A stretch of DNA of 5,264 nt, from contig CALFYH010000001.1 in assembly GCA_937952155.1 (NCBI GenBank), forward strand, positions 1-5,264. Reading direction: 5' to 3'. Below, piece by piece: positions 1-5,264 of this stretch; the stretch's first letter is position 1, and every line of letters starts with the position of its first letter. The notes under the pieces are model-generated. The model was not told the DNA's origin, made no database searches, and saw only the letters and a program-made list of their open reading frames with translations. This DNA is from an uncultured Saprospiraceae bacterium (lineage in GTDB: Bacteria; Bacteroidota; Bacteroidia; Chitinophagales; Saprospiraceae). Both the position numbers and the translations under genes were made by a program.

Positions 1-502
1 CATCTAAAATTCCAAAAGTATCTTCAAATCCTTCAGGTATAAATATCGGATCATATCCAAATCCTCCTAAACCTTTTTTCTCATAGGCTATGGTACCATT
101 GATTATGCCTTCAAATAGTTCTAATTTTCCATTGTAAAAAAGCGCAATCACAGTTTTAAATCTTGCCCTACGATCTAACTGTCCTTCTAATTGTTGCAGT
201 AAAAGTTTCATATTATTATTCGGATCTCGCTCTTCACCTGCATATCTGGCAGTATGAACTCCCGGAGCTCCTTTTAATGCTAAAACTTCTAATCCGGTAT
301 CCTCAGAAAAACAATGAAGTTTTGTTCTGGAATATACATAGTGTGCTTTCAAGATGGCATTCTCTTCAATGGTGTTTCCCGTTTCAGGAATCTCTTCATG
401 AATTCCAATATCCAATAATGACTTTAGATGGATGTGTTCTGGCAATAACGGAATGATTTCTTTTAATTTATGCTGGTTAGAGGATGCAAATATTAAATCC
501 AT
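1..502 (-). CDS. rdgB: RdgB/HAM1-family non-canonical purine NTP pyrophosphatase (3' end beyond the window)
   Basis: Cytosolic house-cleaning enzyme of the Ham1/ITPase family, which hydrolyses dITP, XTP and dITP-like nucleotides to the monophosphate and PPi so that deaminated purines are not built into DNA or RNA. I translated 167 residues from the ATG at 502; the frame is open to the left edge, so about 25-30 C-terminal residues, including the usual SHR motif, are missing. Visible family motifs: SSNQHKLKE near the N-terminus (nucleotide-binding SxNxxK, residues 7-15), TIEENAILKA (44-53), EDTGLEV (67-73), PGVHTARYAGE (80-90), RARF (112-115) and GGFGYDPIF (146-154). Asp68 aligns with the catalytic Asp69 of E. 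coli RdgB; the preceding Asp of the usual DD pair is Glu67 here. The start codon shares one base with the stop of the upstream gene (TAATG), implying translational coupling. The family call is secure; the symbol rests on motifs only. Confidence 0.95.
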   Translation of the reverse strand, partial: MDLIFASSNQHKLKEIIPLLPEHIHLKSLLDIGIHEEIPETGNTIEENAILKAHYVYSRTKLHCFSEDTGLEVLALKGAPGVHTARYAGEERDPNNNMKLLLQQLEGQLDRRARFKTVIALFYNGKLELFEGIINGTIAYEKKGLGGFGYDPIFIPEGFEDTFGILD

Positions 503-930
503 TACTTGTGTGGCTTAAGTGTTTTTAATGCATTCCACAAATGCCTTTTTTGAGTTTCATCAGTCTGATAAGTTTGGATTTCATAACAAAACAACCACTT
601 CAATCCTTCAAATTCATATATATGATGCTTCAATTCAAAACCATTCAACATGAACTGATTGGGTTCAATACCAAATGAAATAATCTCCTGAGTGGTTTTT
701 AACTTAAGCTGATTAAATGTAATTATCTGATCCTTTTTTAAAACTTCAATACTTGTATTCTGGTTATCCATCAATTGAACTGATGCTAATATTTTATGCA
801 GGAAAAGGGTTTGTTCTGGACTTTGTTCAGCAATAATGACTAATGTTGGCATCGTGCTTACAATATTAACTTTGCTCAAATAATCTTTTGGAATTTGATA
901 CTGAATATGGGTACTTTTATAATTTCTCAA
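502..930 (-). CDS. Small protein resembling DNA polymerase III psi subunit (HolD-like), function tentative
   Basis: A 142-residue soluble protein with no signal peptide or membrane segment. Residues 28-52 form a hydrophobic strand followed by a helix (TLVIIAEQSPEQ, then LFLHKILASVQL), which resembles the core of the clamp-loader psi subunit HolD (LLIVAE... followed by a helix such as LIGDVLRSLAL). Next come a variable stretch and an ISFGIEP segment (84-90), and the end is basic (LWNALKTLKP). In E. coli psi links chi and SSB to the clamp loader; applying that role here is inference from remembered similarity, not a search. The longest start is TTG at 930; an in-frame stop lies just upstream and no ATG precedes it. 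The first ATG is codon 27 (852), immediately before the conserved strand, so the true start is unsettled. The stop overlaps the rdgB start by one base, so the two genes are surely co-transcribed. That it is a real gene is likely (about 0.85); the psi assignment is about 0.4. Confidence 0.6.
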   Translation of the reverse strand: MRNYKSTHIQYQIPKDYLSKVNIVSTMPTLVIIAEQSPEQTLFLHKILASVQLMDNQNTSIEVLKKDQIITFNQLKLKTTQEIISFGIEPNQFMLNGFELKHHIYEFEGLKWLFCYEIQTYQTDETQKRHLWNALKTLKPHK

Positions 931-1015
931 GGCTTTTTGATATTTATTAAAATAATAATTTGAGTAAAATTAAAGAATTTTTAGAAAATACGTAATTTTG
1001 TACAAATCCAACCGT
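931..1015. promoter_or_regulatory. Divergent intergenic region between the psi-like gene and the ilvE part
   Basis: About 85 bases of very AT-rich DNA separate the divergent start codons, so promoters for both directions must lie here or just inside the genes. The plus-strand promoter element is listed separately. On the minus strand the best candidate is TAATTTTA (complement of 965-972), seven of eight matches to TAnnTTTG, about 35 bases before the TTG start; it is weak evidence. AAAAT-ACGTA-ATTTT (985-999) is a short near-palindrome overlapping the plus-strand -7 element and could be an operator or chance. Confidence 0.45.
993..1000 (+). promoter_or_regulatory. Bacteroidota-type -7 promoter element (TAnnTTTG) for the ilvE/glmS reading frame
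   Basis: TAATTTTG matches the TAnnTTTG -7 consensus used by the Bacteroidota housekeeping sigma factor at every fixed position. No clear TTTG-like -33 element sits about 19-20 bases upstream, so the promoter is half-supported. Transcription would start around 1005-1008, leaving a leader of about 10 bases before the ATG at 1016. It also shows that a TTG start at 998, which lies inside this element, is not the real start. Confidence 0.55.
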
Positions 1016-2380
1016 ATGCACCACGAAATAAAAATTACCAAAACCTCAAAATCTAGAATCGCAGAGGTTGATTTTCATAACATCCCATTTGGCAAAGTTT
1101 TTTCTGACCACATGTTCGTTGCTGATTATGATGGAACACAATGGAAAAATTTTGAAATCTGTCCCATTGAAAGAATCCCTTTTCATCCTGCTACAATGGC
1201 CTGGCATTATGGCCAAGCTATTTTTGAAGGTATGAAAGCGAGCATAAGTGACGACGGCACCCCATTATTGTTCAGACCTGAAGATCATGCTCATCGATTG
1301 AATGTATCAGCTGAGAGAATGTGTATGCCAACTTTTCCAGAAGACTTATTTGTAGAGGCATTGAGCCAATTAATTTATTTAGACAAGGCTTGGATCCCAA
1401 CTGATGAAGAAAGCGCCCTGTATATCAGACCCGTAATGATGGCAACCGACGAATTTGTAGGTGTCCGATCTTCAGACACCTTCAAATTAATGATCATGAC
1501 ACTTCCTTCTGGACCCTATTATAATAAACCTGTTGGTCTATTGGTGGAAGAACATTATGTAAGAGCATGTGATGGTGGTGTTGGTGAAGCTAAAGCAGCA
1601 GGGAATTATGGTGGAAGCCTATACCCTACCAAATTAGCTAAAGAAAAAGGTGCATTTGTTTTTGGAGTTTGTAATGTTGTAGGTTCTTCTATTTCAAGAG
1701 AAACTCATGCAGGAGCCTACACTCACGCTGGTCCAGAAATTGGAGTGGCTTCAACAAAAGCATTCACTAGTCAACTGACGGTACTAACACTAATGGCTTT
1801 GAATTTGGGACACCGTAGAGGTACAATCTCTGAGGATTATTTTAGACAATTGGCTTATGCAATGGAAAGTATTCCTGCAAAAGTAGAAAAAGTACTCCAG
1901 CAAGATGAAAAAATCAAATACATCGCCAGTGAAGTAAAGGACGTTAATAATGCGCTTTATCTCGGTAGAGGATACAATTTCCCTGTTGCGCTCGAAGGTG
2001 CGTTAAAGTTGAAGGAGATTTCTTATATTCATGCTGAAGGATATCCTGCTGCCGAAATGAAGCATGGACCAATTGCATTGATTGACGAAAATATGCCCGT
2101 CATCATCATTGCGACTAACAAATCTGCTTATGACAAAGTAGCTTCAAATATTCAAGAAGTAAAAGCCCGTAAAGCCATCGTTATTTCCATAGTGACAGAA
2201 GGTGATGTAAGGATCAAAGAAATGTCTGATTACTGTATAGAAATACCAGAAACAGAGGAACCTTTGACACCTTTATTGTCGGTCATTCCGTTACAATTAT
2301 TGGCATACCATATTGCTGTAATGCGTGGATGTGATGTGGACCAACCAAGAAACTTGGCAAAATCTGTAACCGTTGAATAA
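1016..2380 (+). CDS. ilvE/glmS: In-frame chimera: N-terminal branched-chain aminotransferase (IlvE) joined to C-terminal GlmS
   Basis: The frame encodes 454 residues from the ATG at 1016; the family's N-terminus starts here, and an upstream TTG at 998 falls inside the promoter. Residues 1 to about 212 are a typical Bacteroidota class IV branched-chain aminotransferase: IPFGKVFSDHMFVADY, YGQAIFEGMKA, LYIRP, ATDEFVGVR and EAKAAGNY, with Lys193 the PLP Schiff-base lysine. Its C-terminal domain (EGAGEN/EESG-like loop and cofactor phosphate contacts, about 140 residues) is absent. From about residue 213 the protein is glucosamine-6-phosphate synthase: CNVVGSSISRET, GPEIGVASTKAFTSQLTVL, then a complete second SIS domain with LEGALKLKEISYIHAE (Glu334), KHGP (His350) and the C-terminus LAKSVTVE (Lys449), matching E. 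coli Glu488, His504 and Lys603. Missing from GlmS are the Cys1 glutaminase domain and the CGTS and SQSGET sugar-phosphate motifs. Neither BCAA transamination nor glucosamine-6-phosphate synthesis is expected. It could be an assembly chimera, a recombination product, or, least likely, a functional fusion. Confidence 0.93.
   Translation: MHHEIKITKTSKSRIAEVDFHNIPFGKVFSDHMFVADYDGTQWKNFEICPIERIPFHPATMAWHYGQAIFEGMKASISDDGTPLLFRPEDHAHRLNVSAERMCMPTFPEDLFVEALSQLIYLDKAWIPTDEESALYIRPVMMATDEFVGVRSSDTFKLMIMTLPSGPYYNKPVGLLVEEHYVRACDGGVGEAKAAGNYGGSLYPTKLAKEKGAFVFGVCNVVGSSISRETHAGAYTHAGPEIGVASTKAFTSQLTVLTLMALNLGHRRGTISEDYFRQLAYAMESIPAKVEKVLQQDEKIKYIASEVKDVNNALYLGRGYNFPVALEGALKLKEISYIHAEGYPAAEMKHGPIALIDENMPVIIIATNKSAYDKVASNIQEVKARKAIVISIVTEGDVRIKEMSDYCIEIPETEEPLTPLLSVIPLQLLAYHIAVMRGCDVDQPRNLAKSVTVE
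1634..1651 (+). other. Fusion junction between ilvE and glmS sequence
   Basis: Codons 207-212 read Leu-Ala-Lys-Glu-Lys-Gly. Upstream, LYPTKLA continues the aminotransferase, whose normal continuation is roughly KEKGYDQ...WTD. Downstream, KEKGAFVFGVCNVVG is the normal GlmS context, where an A-KE-x-GA run precedes the ICNVVGSS strand. The run therefore fits both parents, and the crossover or mis-join lies within these bases. That both parents carried an identical 15-18 base stretch is inference from the remembered family sequences. Confidence 0.8.
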
Positions 2381-2398
2381 TCATTAATTATTAATATC

Positions 2399-3109
2399 AT
2401 GACCAAAAAGTTATTAAGCCTGGAGTATAACTCAACCAGGGATAAACTTTTGTTTTCAGAGTATGGAAGATCAGTTCAGAAATTAATTCAATACGCAAAA
2501 ACACTTGATACTAAAGAAGAACGTCAAGCTGTGATTGAAGAAATTGTCGAATTGATAAACCAACTCAATCCTCAGACAAAAAATGTACTAGAATACAAAC
2601 AAAAGCTATGGAGACACGTCTTCAAGATGGCGGATTATAATCTGGATGTTGATCATCCATTCGGAGAAAACCCAACGGAAGATGATATCCGATTCAAACC
2701 CAAAACTGTGCCCTATCCTCAGCATGAGTTTAACTGGAGGCATTATGGGTACAATATTCGAGTCATGATAGAGAAAGCGCTCAAAATGGAAGATGGTCCA
2801 GTAAAGCAAGGATATGTAGAAACAATACTCTCTTACATGAAGCTTTCGTATAGAACATGGAATAAAGAGCATTTTGTGAGTGATGATATTATAATTTCTG
2901 ATCTTTCTGTTTTATCTGCCAACAGACTTTCTGTCGATGATGACCATACAATCCAAGTTGTCACTAAAAACAATCTTCCAAATTCTAATGTAAATACATT
3001 CAAACAGCAAAAAAATAAAAACAAAGGCCCCGTCAACAATAATCAAAAAAATCAACAGAATAAAAACAGGCCAAATAACAACAATAGCAATAAAAATAAA
3101 AGAAAGTAG
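2399..3109 (+). CDS. DUF4290-family protein with Asn/Lys/Gln-rich C-terminal tail
   Basis: A 236-residue soluble protein with no signal peptide or membrane helix. I recognise the DUF4290 family, conserved in Bacteroidota with no established function. Diagnostic stretches are LEYNSTRDKL (8-17), EYGRSVQKLIQYA (21-33), NPQTKNVLEYKQKLWRH (57-73), DYNLDVDHPFG (79-89), PYPQHEFNWRHYG (105-117) and LSYRTWNKEHF (149-159). The domain is mostly predicted helix and ends near residue 180. Residues 200-236 are a low-complexity tail of Asn, Lys and Gln ending NKNKRK, strongly basic and surely disordered; tails of this type often contact nucleic acid or ribosomes, but that is inference. It starts 18 bases after the chimera's stop, across an AT-rich spacer (ATTAATTATTAAT) with no terminator, so it is likely co-transcribed with the glmS part. 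Translation starts at the ATG at 2399; the domain begins within ten residues, supporting this start. Confidence 0.9.
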   Translation: MTKKLLSLEYNSTRDKLLFSEYGRSVQKLIQYAKTLDTKEERQAVIEEIVELINQLNPQTKNVLEYKQKLWRHVFKMADYNLDVDHPFGENPTEDDIRFKPKTVPYPQHEFNWRHYGYNIRVMIEKALKMEDGPVKQGYVETILSYMKLSYRTWNKEHFVSDDIIISDLSVLSANRLSVDDDHTIQVVTKNNLPNSNVNTFKQQKNKNKGPVNNNQKNQQNKNRPNNNNSNKNKRK

Positions 3110-3137
3110 ATTGTTTTTGTAATTTAAAGCAAATATC

Positions 3138-3162
3138 TGTAGTAGGTAAAATTAATACTACA
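3138..3162. terminator. Possible bidirectional terminator hairpin between convergent genes
   Basis: TGTAGTA (3138-3144) and TACTACA (3156-3162) form a perfect 7-bp inverted repeat with an 11-base loop, between the ends of the convergent DUF4290 and Crp/Fnr genes. The minus-strand stop codon (3158-3160) lies in the right arm. The stem is AT-rich and no clean T-run follows on either strand, so it would be a weak terminator; the position is what supports it. Confidence 0.3.
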
Positions 3163-3826
3163 TAAATTCTTTGACTTCTACATAATTGCGATGTTGGATG
3201 ACAAGTCCTTCATTTTCAAGTTTTTTCATGAGCCTAGAGATGACTACTCTGGATGAATTTAGCTCACCAGCTATCTGAAAATGTGTGATGTGGATTTTGG
3301 ATTCTTTGGTTATCATCACCTTGTCTCGCAGGTATTTATACAGACGTTCTTCCATATTGTTGAATGCTAGATTGTCTATAGCATCCAGCATTTCATTCAT
3401 CCGGATATTATAACTATCCAATACAAATCCACGCCAGGTTTTATATTTTACCATCCATTCTTCCATTTTTTCTATGGGAATAAAGAGAATTTCAGCATTT
3501 GATTCAGTGATGGCTTTAATGGCGCTCTTAGATGGTTTTGTACAACAATTCATAGTCACAGCACAAGTATCACCGTATTCTAAGTAATATAAAAGTAATT
3601 CATTGCCTTCTTTGTCTTCTTTCATGACTTTGACAGAGCCTGAAATTACTAATGGCATATGAGTCAATACTTGCCCAATATCCATCAAAGTGCTACCTTC
3701 TTTATAGGTTTTTACCATGCCAGACTTACACAATTCATTGATAAGCTCTGGCTCAAAAACATATTGAAATTTATCCATTAACTTGTTGTAACAAGCGGAA
3801 TTGATTGCGTTATTGCTTAGGCTCAT
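3158..3826 (-). CDS. Crp/Fnr-family transcriptional regulator
   Basis: A 222-residue DNA-binding protein of normal family length. Residues about 20-120 are a cyclic-nucleotide-binding-like beta-roll (EGSTLMDIGQVLTHMPLVISGSVKVMKED); about 130-155 is the dimerisation helix; about 155-220 is a winged helix with recognition region AGELNSSRVVISRLMKKLENEGL (186-208) and wing VIQHRNYVEV. The segment that holds the Arg-Ser cAMP contacts in Crp reads GDTCAVTMNCC (85-95) and lacks them, so cAMP sensing by the E. coli mode is unlikely. Cysteines 88, 94 and 95 cluster there; C12 and C33 are elsewhere. A related C..CC form occurs in some Bacteroidota regulators as I recall them; a redox or metal signal is a guess. 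The ATG at 3826 overlaps the stop of the upstream ABC exporter gene (ATGA), so the two are translated from one message, and the exporter or its substrate is an obvious candidate target. No Fnr-type N-terminal 4Fe-4S cysteine set is present. Confidence 0.93.
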   Translation of the reverse strand: MSLSNNAINSACYNKLMDKFQYVFEPELINELCKSGMVKTYKEGSTLMDIGQVLTHMPLVISGSVKVMKEDKEGNELLLYYLEYGDTCAVTMNCCTKPSKSAIKAITESNAEILFIPIEKMEEWMVKYKTWRGFVLDSYNIRMNEMLDAIDNLAFNNMEERLYKYLRDKVMITKESKIHITHFQIAGELNSSRVVISRLMKKLENEGLVIQHRNYVEVKEFM

Positions 3827-5264
3827 ATTGTGTTTTGTGTTGGAATCAGGTCTGAAAATTGAATATCATATAACTCTTTGTAGTGTCCGTTTTCATTGTT
3901 AAGTAGCGTATGGTGGCTGCCTCTTTCCACTATTTTTCCGTCTGAAAGCACCAAGATAAGATCTGCATGTTGTATTGTGGACAACCGGTGAGCGATGATA
4001 ATAGAAGTGCGACGATCTATCAGTTTTTCTATGGCATACTGAATCACAGCTTCACTTTCAGTATCTATGGACGATGTGGCTTCATCAAGAATCAGGATAT
4101 CTGGATCGAAAACTAGCGCGCGTACAAAAGAAATAAGTTGTCTTTGTCCTACAGATAAGTTACTACCTCGCTCTGAGACTGTACAATAGTATCCACCTGG
4201 TAATTTTTCAATAAATTCATGAGCACCGATAGTTTTGGCTGCTTCTATTACTTTTTGTTCGGAAATATTATGATCTCTAAGTGTAATATTATCTAAAACG
4301 GTGCCTTCAAACAAAAATACATCCTGAAGCACAATGGCTATCCTGTCTCGCAATGCAGATAATTCGTAGTCCTTTATATCTTTGTTATCTATAAGAATTT
4401 GGCCTTTCTGAATATCGTAAAACCTATTGAGTATGTTAATTATCGTAGATTTGCCGGAGCCAGTACTGCCTACCAATGCTATTGTATGACCTTTTTCGAT
4501 TTTAAAACTGATGTCTTCCAGTACGAAGTTTTCATCATCATATGCAAAACCTACATGTTGAAACTCTACAATACCTTCCAGTTTATCTGGTTTTATACTA
4601 CCTTTATTAGTGATGATTTCTTGACTGTCGAGGATTTTAAATACCCTTTCGGACGCCACAAGGCCCATTTGTAAGGTATTGAATTTATCTGCTAGAAATC
4701 GAATCGGCCTGAATAGTAAATTTAAGTATAATGGGAATGCTACCAGATCTCCAAAACTTACCTTGTCTTGTAGATAGCCGCGAGCTCCAAGCCAGATCAT
4801 CAATGCCAGTGAAACGGCTGAAACCAACTCTACAACTGGAAAAAATACGGCATAATAAAAAACTGAATCTAGATTGGCGCTGGTATAAGCTCTGTTTATC
4901 TGTTTGAATTTTTCGTTTTGTTGGCTTTCCGCATTGAAAAGTTGTACGATCTTCATACCTGTGATTCTTTCTTGCAGGAAGGCATTCATCGCCGCTATTT
5001 GTGTCCGTACTTTTTGATAAGAAACTTTCACTTTTTCTTTGAAAATATAGCTTGTGATAATCATAAAAGGCATCGTGATAAACACAATCAGTGTCAACCT
5101 CCAACTGGAATAAAACATTATACCCACTACTGCCAATAAAGTAAGAAAATCTGCTGCCATGGTGATGACGCCTTGGGCAAATACATTATTTATTGCCTCA
5201 ATATCATTTATAGTCCTTGTAGTTGAAGTGCCTATAGGTGTTTGGTCGAAATACCGAGATCGGA
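3823..5264 (-). CDS. MsbA-like ABC exporter half-transporter, membrane domain fused to ATPase (5' end beyond the window)
   Basis: Inner-membrane ABC exporter (type IV/B-family fold, MsbA/MDR-like) that works as a dimer and pumps a lipid, drug or peptide outward. The frame is open to the right edge: before the internal ATG at 5160 it reads YFDQTPIGTSTTRTINDIEA, the conserved cytoplasmic loop of these exporters (YFD..P.G....R...D), so that ATG is not the start. Visible are 479 residues of a usual ~590; about 115-120 N-terminal residues with the first membrane helices are missing. Counted from the Met at 5160: membrane helices around 5-45 and 98-155; A-loop Tyr207; Walker A GSTGSGKS (231-238); Q-loop Gln279; signature LSVGQ (335-339); Walker B ILILDE (355-360); D-loop SSID; switch His391. 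All catalytic motifs are intact, so it should be an active ATPase. The substrate cannot be read from sequence. It overlaps the downstream Crp/Fnr gene by 4 bases. Confidence 0.95.
   Translation of the reverse strand, partial: RSRYFDQTPIGTSTTRTINDIEAINNVFAQGVITMAADFLTLLAVVGIMFYSSWRLTLIVFITMPFMIITSYIFKEKVKVSYQKVRTQIAAMNAFLQERITGMKIVQLFNAESQQNEKFKQINRAYTSANLDSVFYYAVFFPVVELVSAVSLALMIWLGARGYLQDKVSFGDLVAFPLYLNLLFRPIRFLADKFNTLQMGLVASERVFKILDSQEIITNKGSIKPDKLEGIVEFQHVGFAYDDENFVLEDISFKIEKGHTIALVGSTGSGKSTIINILNRFYDIQKGQILIDNKDIKDYELSALRDRIAIVLQDVFLFEGTVLDNITLRDHNISEQKVIEAAKTIGAHEFIEKLPGGYYCTVSERGSNLSVGQRQLISFVRALVFDPDILILDEATSSIDTESEAVIQYAIEKLIDRRTSIIIAHRLSTIQHADLILVLSDGKIVERGSHHTLLNNENGHYKELYDIQFSDLIPTQNTI

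Noticed and set aside
163..456. Plus-strand open frame of 97 codons
   Set aside because: It lies wholly opposite the clearly coding rdgB; its translation shows no recognisable family and is a shadow frame.
67..502. Glu67 in place of the first Asp of the RdgB Asp-Asp motif as a sign of inactivation
   Set aside because: The catalytic Asp (Asp68 here) is kept, and SEDTGLEV-like variants are, as I recall, common in Bacteroidota homologues.
965..972. Minus-strand -7-like element TAATTTTA for the psi-like gene
   Set aside because: It misses the final G of TAnnTTTG, and AT-rich sequence gives such matches often; not listed as a separate promoter.
998..1015. TTG at 998 as start of the chimeric gene (six extra residues)
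   Set aside because: It overlaps the TAnnTTTG promoter element, and the family N-terminus begins at the ATG at 1016.
2383..2395. ATTAATTATTAAT palindrome between the chimera and DUF4290
   Set aside because: Too short and AT-only for a terminator or confident operator; expected by chance in this composition.
2606..3039. Two minus-strand open frames opposite DUF4290
   Set aside because: They lie opposite a conserved gene, start without signals and show no domain.
4399..5139. Further open frames in the ABC exporter region on both strands
   Set aside because: They overlap the intact exporter with all ATPase motifs; their translations are unstructured shadows.
5158..5160. ATG at 5160 as the start of the ABC exporter
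   Set aside because: The frame stays open upstream to the window edge and encodes the conserved YFDQTPIG loop, so this is an internal methionine.

Overview
The window looks like AT-rich chromosomal DNA from a member of the Bacteroidota. The evidence is a DUF4290-type protein (a family I know from that phylum), a TAnnTTTG-type -7 promoter element, no obvious Shine-Dalgarno sequences, and Bacteroidota-like versions of RdgB, branched-chain aminotransferase and GlmS. I see no rRNA, tRNA, CRISPR array, insertion sequence or phage gene.

Layout. Positions 1-930 hold two tightly coupled genes on the minus strand: a small protein resembling the DNA polymerase III psi subunit, then rdgB (house-cleaning NTP pyrophosphatase, cut by the left edge). 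A short divergent intergenic region (931-1015) carries a promoter for the plus strand. Positions 1016-2380 hold an in-frame chimera: the N-terminal ~60% of a branched-chain amino acid aminotransferase (ilvE) joined to the C-terminal ~40% of glucosamine-6-phosphate synthase (glmS). A DUF4290 gene with an Asn/Lys/Gln-rich tail follows on the same strand (2399-3109). Converging on it from the right is a minus-strand pair: an MsbA-like ABC exporter half-transporter (cut by the right edge) followed, with a 4-base ATGA overlap, by a Crp/Fnr-family regulator.

The chimera is the notable item. The join lies in codons 207-212 (Leu-Ala-Lys-Glu-Lys-Gly), a run that plausibly occurs in both parents, and the frame stays open. 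The product keeps the PLP lysine of the aminotransferase but lacks its C-terminal domain. It keeps the second sugar isomerase (SIS) domain of GlmS but lacks the glutaminase domain and the first sugar-phosphate-binding motifs. Neither parent reaction should work. The likeliest explanations are an assembly join at a short shared sequence or a recent illegitimate recombination; a new functional fusion is possible but less likely. If it is an assembly error, the left (1 to ~1640) and right (~1640 to 5264) parts of the window come from different loci, and gene neighbourhood should not be read across it.

The remaining genes look ordinary and intact: nucleotide-pool sanitation, a probable replication clamp-loader accessory protein, a conserved phylum-specific protein of unknown role, and an exporter co-expressed with a regulator.
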